Below are positions 8,028-15,725 of a stretch of 64,000 bases of DNA, one piece after another. Below the pieces are notes generated by a model. That model ran no database searches. It was not told the origin of the DNA and saw only the letters and a list, made by a program, of their open reading frames with translations. The DNA comes from a bacterium. Lineage in GTDB: Bacteria > Bacillota > Sulfobacillia > UBA995. How positions within the stretch are numbered: position 1 is the first letter of the stretch; each line of letters starts with the position of its first letter. A program made the position numbers and the translations under genes. The stretch spans positions 124,001 to 188,000 of the forward strand of contig JAVHLP010000001.1 in the NCBI GenBank assembly GCA_031082145.1. The letters are read 5' to 3'.

Positions 8028-8755
8028 CTCTGAGCCGCCTTCCGCCGGATCTGTATGGAACCGTAGGTGCGATCTTGACCCACGATGACCCAACCCAACC
8101 GCATCAACTCCAGCAGGGCCAGGAAGGTCACGATGATCTCCCGCCGCCCGGCGCCCCGCCGGAACAGGGCTCGGAAGGAGACCGCCCGGCCGGGGGCCCG
8201 GCGCAGGGCACGGGCAATGGCCCGCATCTGATCCCGGACCGTGAACTCATCCCGCTCGATCTCCCGCGGCTCCTCGGGAGGCTTCTCCTTCAGCAACTCC
8301 TCAAGGGCCGACAGAAGGTCGCCGGGCCCGATCCCCTCCAAGGTCAATGCGGGCCGGGCAGCCACGACAGTGGGTGTCCGGACGAAGGAGTTCCCCGCCT
8401 CGCATTCGCGTTCCTTCAGGAGCTCGGCCGCCCGGCGGAAGAGCCGGTATTCGAGTAGCCGACGCACCAGTTCGGCCCTCGGGTCCGGCTCTGCCCCGTC
8501 CTCGCCTGCGGTTTCGCCCGGCCCCCGGGGAAGCAGCAGGCGGGCCTTGATCTCCATGAGGGTCGCAGCCATCAACAGGAAGTCTGCCGCCCGATCCAGG
8601 TCCAGCCGGTCAAGCTCCCTCAGGTACTCAAGGTACTGCCACGTGATCCGGGCAATGGGGATGTCGTGGATGTCCACGGCTTCCTCCTGGATGAGGTGCA
8701 GCAAGAGGTCCAGGGGACCTTCGAAGACTTCCAGGCGCACGCGGTAGGCGTCCAC
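8024..8755 (-). CDS. scpA: Segregation and condensation protein A
   Basis: 243 residues from a GTG start. The kleisin opening LEVFEGPLDLLLHLIQEE is very typical, followed by VDIHDIPIARITWQYLEYL, FLLMAATLMEIKARLLLP, and a C-terminal winged helix with REIIVTFLALLELMRLGWV. It bridges the SMC heads and binds ScpB, encoded by the overlapping next gene. Confidence 0.94.
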   Translation of the reverse strand: MDAYRVRLEVFEGPLDLLLHLIQEEAVDIHDIPIARITWQYLEYLRELDRLDLDRAADFLLMAATLMEIKARLLLPRGPGETAGEDGAEPDPRAELVRRLLEYRLFRRAAELLKERECEAGNSFVRTPTVVAARPALTLEGIGPGDLLSALEELLKEKPPEEPREIERDEFTVRDQMRAIARALRRAPGRAVSFRALFRRGAGRREIIVTFLALLELMRLGWVIVGQDRTYGSIQIRRKAAQR

Positions 8756-8764
8756 GGCGATCCT

Positions 8765-9412
8765 CTAGAACGGCCGGATTAGCCGGGACAGGCCGTCCGC
8801 CAGCCGCAAGATGGCCTCCATCACCGTTCCCGAGAGGGCGAAGACCACACCGGCGCCAACGCCACTGAGAAGCACGATCAGGAGCAAGAAGGGGCCTATT
8901 TGCTCCAGACGATCCAGCAGGTGCGCCTGCCTCCCGGGAAGGAGCCCCGCCAGGACCTTGGACCCGTCCAAGGGAGGGATGGGGATCAGGTTGAAGACGG
9001 CCAAGACCACGTTGAGCTGGAAGGTGACCATGATCAGGCGGGGGAGGTAGGGCACGCCGGCCAAGAGGCCCCAGCGGAGGCCAAAGACGATCAACAGGGC
9101 AAACAGGAAGGCCAGCAGGAGGTTGGCGACGGGCCCGGCCAGGGCGGTCCAGAGCAGGCCCCGCCGGGGATCCACGCGGTAGAAGTAGGGGTTGGTGGGC
9201 ACCGGCTTGGCCCAGCCGAAGCCGTAGAATACGATCAAGAGGGTCCCGATAGGGTCCAGGTGGGCCCAGGGTTCCAGGGTCAGTCGGCCCATGCGGCGGG
9301 GCGTGGGGTCACCGAGGCGGTTGGCCATCCACGCGTGCGCGAACTCGTGGAAAGTGAGGGCCAGCAAGAGCGCAGGAAGCCGGAGGGCCATGGTCACGAT
9401 GTCAAACCGCAT
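8765..9412 (-). CDS. Site-2 protease family (M50) membrane metalloprotease
   Basis: 215 residues, ATG start with GGGAGGA upstream. The zinc-binding HEFAHA motif sits in the first membrane helix (LLLALTFHEFAHAWMANRL). The second conserved region is the FNLIPIPPLDGSKVLAGLLP motif, whose Asp completes the zinc site. About five membrane segments. It belongs to the compact M50 group related to B. subtilis YwhC, lacking PDZ domains; substrates are unknown. It is the first gene of the M50-scpA-scpB-DUF2953-gerW run and has its own promoter. Confidence 0.87.
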   Translation of the reverse strand: MRFDIVTMALRLPALLLALTFHEFAHAWMANRLGDPTPRRMGRLTLEPWAHLDPIGTLLIVFYGFGWAKPVPTNPYFYRVDPRRGLLWTALAGPVANLLLAFLFALLIVFGLRWGLLAGVPYLPRLIMVTFQLNVVLAVFNLIPIPPLDGSKVLAGLLPGRQAHLLDRLEQIGPFLLLIVLLSGVGAGVVFALSGTVMEAILRLADGLSRLIRPF

Positions 9413-9437
9413 TGAGCGTCCTCCCCGTCATCTCCCC

Positions 9438-9446
9438 ATTATAGCA
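9438..9446 (-). promoter_or_regulatory. Extended -10 promoter for the M50-scpAB run
   Basis: Minus strand reads TGCTATAAT: a perfect TATAAT box with an upstream TG, i.e. an extended -10. No good -35 hexamer is seen at 16-18 bases, which extended -10 promoters tolerate. The M50 gene starts about 26 bases downstream. Confidence 0.5.
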
Positions 9447-9500
9447 TAGGCTGAGAGGCGATGCTTCGGGGCGCACGCCGGCAGGCGGAGCCAGGGACCA

Positions 9501-9840
9501 CTATGTCGGCGGAGCCCCCAGTTCCTCGAGCACCTCTCCCTGCATCGTGTCCGGCAGTCCCGCGGCCTGCATCGCCCGCACCATAAAGGCCAGATCGCAG
9601 TCCCTGGCAGGCAAAAGGGTCAGCAGCGGCCGGTAACGGTCGACCCTGCCACGGTAGAGCTCGGTGATCAGCCGCAGTTCAAGTCCCACGGTCGGTACCG
9701 AGTCAGGACCGTAAGGGAGAAGGACGAACCGCTCCGATGAACCGCGGCCGAAGGTCTCGATGGTGTCAAGCCCGGTGCGATACCGCCTGGAGCAACGCAT
9801 CGGCGTAGGAGGAGCTAAACACACGTGTGCGTCGGGCATC
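9501..9840 (-). pseudogene. Orphan 3' gene fragment beyond the IS remnant
   Basis: About 100 codons in frame with the tail of the degraded transposase, ending at a stop at 9501. The translated sequence (from RYRTGLDTIETFG to LEELGAPPT) has ordinary globular composition, e.g. LRLITELYRGRVDRYRPLL and LPARDCDLAFMV, but I do not recognise the family. It has no start of its own and directly abuts the transposase remnant, so it is probably the C-terminal remainder of a gene cut by the insertion. Confidence 0.4.
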
Positions 9841-9844
9841 TGAG

Positions 9845-10745
9845 CGGGGCGTGCGAGAAAGCGAGGAGGTTCGGGGGCCTGAAGGGACCTCAAGAGTTGA
9901 GCCTGTTGCTTCGTCGTCTCAGTACGTTGCAGGACCCAGCCGTCCTTCGACCCGAACTCGCCCACATGCAGCCTCTGCAGGACCCGGTGCAGTTCGTCCC
10001 AGGTCAACCCCGTGCGTACCGCGGCGATCCGGATGAGCAAGAGCGCCAGCCATCAGACGATCGCGTGAGACCGTATCCGGTCCTCCAGCCGGTGGTCGAT
10101 CAGTCGTAGGCAAAGAGTGGTCTTGAGCGTTCGGAACGCGTCCTCCACCTCGTACAACTGCCTGAACCCAAGAGCCCCGTCCTCCGGTGACAGCGAGTCG
10201 TCCGAGGTGCTGAGCAGGGACTTGCCCGTCAAGCTTCTCCTCTTCCCTGATCTTCGCCTTGTTCAGCCGGGGCTGGCCGTTGCGGTCCGCACGTACATAG
10301 CGGCCCAACACCGGGTGGGCGACCAGAGCACACAAGCCGTGCTGTGAGGAGCACCCTTGAGGTCCCCGATCCGCCTGAGCTCTGCCTTCACCTGAGCCAG
10401 AGTAGACTCCCGGTCCCTACTGTCCCTCTCCGCTTCCCGGGGGTTGCGGACCAGGACGAAGCGCTGGCGTCTCTCCCCGTCGCCAACCACGATCTCCTTG
10501 ACCTCGAGGTTGTCCCGCACCGTGTTGAACCGACCGGGTCGGGACAGAGCATCGTTCGTATCCTGGGCTCCGGAACGCAACCGCTCCCCGACAATGTAGT
10601 GACCCCAGGACCGTTGGAGCGTCCTGAGGTTCTCCTCCGAGGAGAAGCCACGGTCCACCACGATGACCACCCGGCCCAGCCGCCAGCCGCTCAAGTCCCG
10701 TTTGACCTCCTCGTTCACACTGGCGTGACTTTCGTTACCCATCCC
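9845..10745 (-). mobile_element. Degraded IS1634-type transposase (truncated, frameshifted)
   Basis: Three frames carry consecutive parts of one transposase. First VVIVVDRGFSSEENLRTL to HYIVGERLRSG and VVGDGERRQRFVLVRNP; then, shifted, RYVRADRNGQPRLNKAK and REEEKLDG; then, shifted again, RQLYEVEDAFRTLKTTL, HRLEDRIRSHAIV, an in-frame TGA, and WLALLLIRIAAVRTGLTW to PEPPRFL. The order and motifs are those of IS1634-family DDE transposases. The N-terminal third is missing: similarity starts abruptly near 10745, at the end of the DegT-type gene. The element is dead and marks the left edge of the accessory island. Confidence 0.8.
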
Positions 10746-11829
10746 GGTCAGATCGGCCGAGACGGTCGCGCAGCAACGAAGCAAGTGCATCTATCTGTCG
10801 GGGCGAGACACCCTGGTGCACGGGCAAGGCCACCACCCGGTCGGCCAACCAAGCTGCTTCCGGGAACTCGACTCTCGAAGCGCTGTCAGGCAGGCTCCTC
10901 CACATCCTCGCCGCATACGAGCCTGCCCTTCTCAGCACGGTGACAGCAAGGTCTGGATCATCGACGACCGCGGGAAAGACAAGGGGTACTACTCCCTCCG
11001 GGAGTGATCCGTGAAGCGGTCTGCAGGGACCCGAACTCCCAAGCAGTCCGAGCCAGGCGGCGAAGTTGGCGCGCCGCTGGTCGGCCACCCATTGGAAGTC
11101 GATGCGAGGGAGCAACGCCCTTGTGAGAGGCGACATGGCGCTGTGAAAGGGCCGGAATGAGCTCAATCGCGGCTCCCACTTGATTGGCCCAACACCAAGC
11201 CGACTCTGAACCGCTTGCACCAACCTAGCCGTAGTGCCTCCGAGCTGCCAGCAAACGTCGTAACGGTAAGCATGAGAGCTCAAGGTTAACCCGGGCCGGT
11301 TAAGGACCAGGGCTGCCCCGTCAGGAACGCCCAGCGTCTTCCGGAAGCTGAACACAACCAAGTCCCCGACGACTCCAACCGGGGTGTTGTCCAGGGTCGA
11401 GAGGAAGGCATGGGCGCAGTTACGGATAAGCCAGATACCCCTCTCAGTGCAGAATTGGCCGAACTCCTCCTGGGAAGGCTGAGGAAACCCGAAGTAATCA
11501 ACCAACACCAGCGCCTTAGTACTGGCATCGGCTTTCCGGATTGCGTCCTCGATCAAGGCCGTCCCTCGGCTCGAGACCTCGAAGAAGCGAACCGTTATGT
11601 TCCTGGCACGGAACGGCGTGGCTACTACTGGGCACACGAAGGCGGGCAGCAGGACGGTATCCCCAGGCCCCAGTTCAAGCGCGGCAACTGCCCCGTCCAA
11701 GGCGTACCTGGCATGCGAGTAGAACCGCAACTTGGATGGACACTCGTCGAGGGGATAGGGCATTGACCGGGTGCGCCGCACCCGGTCACTCACTAACCTA
11801 TCGATGGGGCAGTACCTGGGTATGTACAC
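10735..11829 (-). CDS. DegT/DnrJ/EryC1-type PLP aminotransferase, possibly clipped at its C-terminus
   Basis: 364 residues from a GTG at 11829 with a G-rich Shine-Dalgarno; an ATG at 11763 (giving MPYPLDECPSKL) is the other possible start and directly follows a perfect palindrome. The fold-type-I body is visible: HARYALDGAVAALELGPGD, LLPAFVCPVVATPFRA, VLVDYFGFPQPS, RNCAHAFLSTLDNTPVG and VVFSFRKTLGVPDGAALV, where the Lys is the likely PLP Schiff-base residue. Related enzymes transaminate sugar nucleotides or other ketones. The reading frame ends at a TAA lying at the junction with the transposase remnant, so the natural C-terminus may be lost. Last gene of the island operon. Confidence 0.72.
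   Translation of the reverse strand: MYIPRYCPIDRLVSDRVRRTRSMPYPLDECPSKLRFYSHARYALDGAVAALELGPGDTVLLPAFVCPVVATPFRARNITVRFFEVSSRGTALIEDAIRKADASTKALVLVDYFGFPQPSQEEFGQFCTERGIWLIRNCAHAFLSTLDNTPVGVVGDLVVFSFRKTLGVPDGAALVLNRPGLTLSSHAYRYDVCWQLGGTTARLVQAVQSRLGVGPIKWEPRLSSFRPFHSAMSPLTRALLPRIDFQWVADQRRANFAAWLGLLGSSGPCRPLHGSLPEGVVPLVFPAVVDDPDLAVTVLRRAGSYAARMWRSLPDSASRVEFPEAAWLADRVVALPVHQGVSPRQIDALASLLRDRLGRSDRDG
11764..11788. repeat. Perfect 25-bp palindrome (12-bp arms, 1-bp centre)
   Basis: The arms are TGACCGGGTGCG and its exact reverse complement, separated by a single base. It abuts the ATG at 11763 of the DegT-type gene on the minus strand. As RNA it would be a very stable hairpin without a T-tract; as DNA it could be a dimeric regulator operator or a mobile-element target. 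Confidence 0.75.
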
Positions 11830-11880
11830 TCGCCCGCCCCCCTACAGGCTCTCCTCTGTGACTGTGTCGCCCCTGCTCCC

Positions 11881-13347
11881 TCACTCAAGGGTATCGGCCA
11901 GGATCGCCAGCATCCGGAAGAGCGCCCGCACCACCCAACGCGCCTCTGGTTCCAGCAGGTTACCTTGCGGATCGGTCGTACCCAGGCCGGGCCCGACGAT
12001 CATGTTGCCGTCGTATCCCAGGGGTGGAACCAACCCCATTTCGCGAAGCCCGGATTGGATGAGGTTGGTGCCAGAGTACATGTCCTCGATCGAGAACACC
12101 GGCAGACCCATCCTCCCCGGCTGCCAGGTCCGCTCATAGCTGATCTCGGTACCCAACGAGTTGTAGCTCTTGGTGATGGTGAAACCTTCGGCGAAGCAGC
12201 CCAGGTCATCTCTGATCCCCTCAAACTCCTCGAGGACGATGGCGTGAAACTCGTCGACTGGCTTAGAGAGGCGCTCGGGGGTCTCCAGGAGGATGCGGAG
12301 GATGGCGATCAAGGCCGCCATACACTCTTGACCCGGATCTGCCATCACGAATCCGGCTTTCCCGTGCGAAGCGCTCGTACCCCAACGCTGACCATGAATG
12401 CCAATCGCACGGCGAATTGGGACCATCACGTCTTCACGTCCGATGATGAGGCCACCTGTGGGCCCGGGGAATGCCTTGTCCGTGCTGTACACGATAAGGT
12501 CGGCCTTGACAGCACGTAGGTCGGTACCGATAAAGGGAGTCCCACGGGCGTTGTCGACGACGTAAGGTACATCAAAGGCCGATGCCAACTCGCCAATGCC
12601 TCTCATGAGAACTGATTCCCCGCTTTGGCCCCGCTGGCCGTAACCGTAGCCGGGAGTGTCATAGCCCATCGAGGCAAAGCCGGATAAGAACGGACGGTGA
12701 ACCTCAGCCGTCTTTGCCAACTGCGCCACGGCCCTTCCAGCATCTACACCCTGCATCAGAGTACAAGGGTGGTACTTGATGCCATGACAGGTGTAGTCCG
12801 CACCGGGCAGGGGCACTAGCAGAACCTCCAGGTTGGTCAGCCGCTTCGCCTGGAGGCCGAGCTCACCCGCCGTTACCCCGCGGTCTGCGGTAACGTCCTT
12901 GTACTTAGGGGGTACGGGCGAGCCATAGGCTGCCTGGTGATGTATGTGTCTCTCATAAGGGGCGATGTACCGGAACACGCTGCTCAAACCCCGGGCCATC
13001 GATGGCATGAACAGCACGCTATAGGCTACCCATAGGGCCGCTTCACAGGTGGACATGACAGCGCCATCGTAATCATCGCCGTAATGCTGCTTGATGAGCC
13101 GTCGAACCTCAACATCCAGGGTGGCCAACCGTGTTAGCTTGCGTGCACTGTGGTTCATAGCATCAACGCAGTCCTGGAGCATCATAGCGTGGGTGGCCGA
13201 CCCGCCCGACAGCCCCAGGTCCGGAAGCTTGCTCTTCGGAATGCCGATCTCTTCCGGCACTCTCCTAGCCCTGTCCAGAATCTCCCCCTGCTTTTTCTCA
13301 AGTTGTTCGTACATGTCCATCCGGAATCTGTATGGCACGTCTCGCAC
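11881..13347 (-). CDS. SelA-like PLP-dependent enzyme of unknown function
   Basis: 488 residues, GTG start with a purine-rich GAGAAGGG upstream. The central part is a fold-type-I PLP enzyme most like the SelA/cysteine desulfurase superfamily: FDVPYVVDNARGTPFIGTD gives the cofactor Asp, and ADLIVYSTDKAFPGPTGG carries the likely Schiff-base Lys, in the place of the SGGK-type motif of SelA relatives. Large N-terminal (about 180 residues) and C-terminal parts show no family I recognise. Reaction unknown. It lies 20 bases after a class V aminotransferase gene, and is one of four PLP enzymes in the island, so a lyase or transferase step on an amino-acid substrate is likely but not shown. Confidence 0.65.
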   Translation of the reverse strand: MRDVPYRFRMDMYEQLEKKQGEILDRARRVPEEIGIPKSKLPDLGLSGGSATHAMMLQDCVDAMNHSARKLTRLATLDVEVRRLIKQHYGDDYDGAVMSTCEAALWVAYSVLFMPSMARGLSSVFRYIAPYERHIHHQAAYGSPVPPKYKDVTADRGVTAGELGLQAKRLTNLEVLLVPLPGADYTCHGIKYHPCTLMQGVDAGRAVAQLAKTAEVHRPFLSGFASMGYDTPGYGYGQRGQSGESVLMRGIGELASAFDVPYVVDNARGTPFIGTDLRAVKADLIVYSTDKAFPGPTGGLIIGREDVMVPIRRAIGIHGQRWGTSASHGKAGFVMADPGQECMAALIAILRILLETPERLSKPVDEFHAIVLEEFEGIRDDLGCFAEGFTITKSYNSLGTEISYERTWQPGRMGLPVFSIEDMYSGTNLIQSGLREMGLVPPLGYDGNMIVGPGLGTTDPQGNLLEPEARWVVRALFRMLAILADTLE

Positions 13348-13366
13348 CAGCCCTTCTCTCCTGTAG

Positions 13367-14503
13367 TCAACAGCGATGGGACGGCAAAGCTGCTAGAAAC
13401 CGTTCGATCTCCTCCGGCGTGTTGTAGAAGTGAGGCGCCACTCGTATGGCACCTTCCCGCAAGGACGTTATGATCTTGGCCTCTTTAAGCCGCACGAAGA
13501 CATCCTCCGACGAGTGTGTGTCGCTCCGGAAGGACACCGTGCCCGACTTCTCAGCCGGAGACCGATGCGAGAGAAGCCGGTAGCCGCCGCTCCTCAAACC
13601 ATCACAGAGCTGGTCCGTAAGCATCAGTACACGTTCCTCGATGCAGTCCATGCCCACTTCCTCGAAGAGTTTGAGTGATTCGTGGAAGCCAAAGGCTCCC
13701 GGGTAGTTGTGGACGCCGCCTTCGTATTTCTCAGCACTAGGGCGGAAGTTCAGGGCATAGTCCGTGTAATTCTCTGTGTTCTGCTGCACCGACAGATGGC
13801 CGACCTCACAGGGCCACAGTTCCGGTTGCAGCGCTTGCCTGACATACAGGAAGCCTATCCCCAGGGGAGCCAGCAGCCACTTGTGGGCCCCACTGGCCAG
13901 GAAGTCGATGGGCGTGCGGTCCACCCGCAGTCGAAGCACGCCCAGCCCTTGGATGGCGTCAACGCAGAAGTAGATTCCCCGTTCGCGGCAGAAGGCACCA
14001 AGAGATTCCACGTCGGCCCGGTATCCGTTGGAGAACTGGACGAAGCTCACAGTCACCAACCTGGTCCGCTCATCACAGGCGGCGATGATGTCATCAACCG
14101 CCACCTTGCCGTCATGTGTCTTTACAAGCCTGGTATTGACCCCGTATCTAACCTCCAGGTTCATCCACGGGTAGATGTTGGCGGGGAACTCCATGTCGTT
14201 GGTAACCACGTTATCCCCTTCGCGCCACAGAACACCACTTGCCACTGTACTTAGCCCCTCCACTGTGTTGCGGACGAGGGCTATCTCGGCCGGTGAGGCT
14301 CCGATCAGCCGGGCTATTCTCTCCTTGAGCGGAGCTATCCGGTCCCTCCACACCGGGTACCCTACTGACCCTTCAGCCTGAGCCTCAAGGGCTTCTCCGA
14401 CGGCCTCTCGGACGGCGATGGACAGCGGTCCGATGGCGCTGTGATTGAGGTACACGAAGCGTCCCAGCAAGGGGAACCGCTCCCTAATCCGAGCCAGGTC
14501 CAT
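13367..14503 (-). CDS. Class V aminotransferase / cysteine desulfurase-like PLP enzyme
   Basis: 378 residues from the ATG at 14503, chosen over an upstream ATG because AGGGAGGG sits 9 bases before it and the product then begins MDLARIRERFPLLG. Family motifs: YLNHSAIGPLS, VRNTVEGLSTVASG, VCFSF-like VTVSFVQFSNG, CVDAIQGLGVL with the cofactor Asp and Gln, and SGAHKWLLAPLGIGFLYV with the PLP Lys. The C-terminus ends with EGAIRVAPHFYNTPEEIERF. The overall pattern resembles the isopenicillin-N-epimerase/cysteine-desulfurase-like group, which includes epimerases, lyases and desulfurases; there is no obvious active-site Cys loop, so sulfur transfer is unlikely. Confidence 0.8.
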   Translation of the reverse strand: MDLARIRERFPLLGRFVYLNHSAIGPLSIAVREAVGEALEAQAEGSVGYPVWRDRIAPLKERIARLIGASPAEIALVRNTVEGLSTVASGVLWREGDNVVTNDMEFPANIYPWMNLEVRYGVNTRLVKTHDGKVAVDDIIAACDERTRLVTVSFVQFSNGYRADVESLGAFCRERGIYFCVDAIQGLGVLRLRVDRTPIDFLASGAHKWLLAPLGIGFLYVRQALQPELWPCEVGHLSVQQNTENYTDYALNFRPSAEKYEGGVHNYPGAFGFHESLKLFEEVGMDCIEERVLMLTDQLCDGLRSGGYRLLSHRSPAEKSGTVSFRSDTHSSEDVFVRLKEAKIITSLREGAIRVAPHFYNTPEEIERFLAALPSHRC

Positions 14504-14577
14504 AGCATTGAGCCCTCCCTTTGCCGCACTCTTCTCCACCGATCGGTGCCAGACAGCGATCTCTGGCCGTCATGCGG

Positions 14578-15681
14578 TCAGGACCCCCAAACGTCCTCGT
14601 AGACCCGCAAGGCGTTATCACCCAGCACCTTCTGGACATCGGCATCGGCATACCCGCGCCTGAGCAGTTCGGCGGTCACATTGGACAGTTCCGAGTAGCT
14701 GCCAAAGCCCTCCGGGTAGACGGCACGCCACACACCGACATCAGAAAACAGTCTTTCATAGGCTTCCGTCGGGTAAAAGGTGGGTTCAACGATGTTGGGC
14801 CCCAGCCCGACATGGTCAATGCCCACCACAGCGGCAATGTGATCGATGTGGTCCACGAACTCGCTCAGCGTGGGTTTGGGGCTGGAACTCACCAGCTTCC
14901 CATTGGCGTGCAAACCGATGACTCCGCCCTTCTGAGCCACCGCACGCAGTTGATCGTCGGTGAAGTTGCCCGAGAAGCCGTGCACGGCAACGGCATTCGT
15001 GCATGACGCGATGATCGGTCCATCAACCAAGTCCACTATGTCCCAGAACCCTTGCCTGGAGACATAGGATACATCAACGACCATCTTCAGCCGGCAGGCT
15101 CTCGTGACGATCCCCCTTCCCAGTTGACTTAGGCCATAACTTGGGTTAGCGAGGTAGCTGCCCACCGCCCCGTTACCATGGATGTTCGCCATCCCCACAA
15201 CTCGAAGTCCAAGCCGGTGATACACGTCCAGCAGGGCCGGCTCATCCTCTAACGGCGTGACACCTTGCGTGGACAGGACAACCGCGATCTTTCCGTCCGC
15301 TGCCAAGCGCCGGATGTCTGCCGCCGTGTGAGCTAGACCGAATGCGGCCTGGCTTTCATCCAGATCGGCCAGCATCCCCTCCAGTATCTTCAGTGAGTGC
15401 TTCAGGAGGCTCGGATTGTAGAGTTTCCCCCCGGAGAATGCCGTGAGCAGATCCCGGGTTGGAAACGATTGTGTCTCAAACGTTTCGCCGATGACGTGAT
15501 CACATATGCAGCGCACTCCGGCCTGCCTGAAGACCTCTGCATGACGACGGGCCAGGATCCGCGTTTCGCCGAGACTACGGCGCTCCGAGACATCGGCGAT
15601 CAAGTCGGTGTGCATGGCCACGGTCACGGTCTCACGCTGAAGCCGTCGCACGCGAGACCCAAGCTCTGCGGGAACACTCAT
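14578..15681 (-). CDS. M19 (membrane dipeptidase) family protein with most metal ligands replaced
   Basis: 367 residues from the ATG at 15681 (GAGGTGG upstream). The M19 TIM-barrel is recognisable from end to end, yet only the first ligand pair (His-x-Asp in VAMHTDLI) is intact. The bridging Glu is Gln (VLSTQGVTP), the first late His is Tyr (VVDVSYVS), the second is Cys (IIASCTNAV), and the conserved Asp of the GSDFDG region is Asn (HVGLGPNIVEP). A classical two-zinc dipeptidase centre cannot form. It may be a pseudoenzyme, use one metal, or perform another reaction. It sits between the MmgE/PrpD gene and a class V aminotransferase gene in the island. Confidence 0.82.
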   Translation of the reverse strand: MSVPAELGSRVRRLQRETVTVAMHTDLIADVSERRSLGETRILARRHAEVFRQAGVRCICDHVIGETFETQSFPTRDLLTAFSGGKLYNPSLLKHSLKILEGMLADLDESQAAFGLAHTAADIRRLAADGKIAVVLSTQGVTPLEDEPALLDVYHRLGLRVVGMANIHGNGAVGSYLANPSYGLSQLGRGIVTRACRLKMVVDVSYVSRQGFWDIVDLVDGPIIASCTNAVAVHGFSGNFTDDQLRAVAQKGGVIGLHANGKLVSSSPKPTLSEFVDHIDHIAAVVGIDHVGLGPNIVEPTFYPTEAYERLFSDVGVWRAVYPEGFGSYSELSNVTAELLRRGYADADVQKVLGDNALRVYEDVWGS

Positions 15682-15725
15682 GCTAGACCACCTCTCTGCG
15701 CCCATCCAGACCCGGAGCCGGCTTC

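Noticed and set aside
9919-10335. A 138-codon frame inside the IS remnant
   Set aside because: Only its first 30 residues match the transposase; the rest is out of frame, so it is a piece of one pseudogene and not a separate gene.
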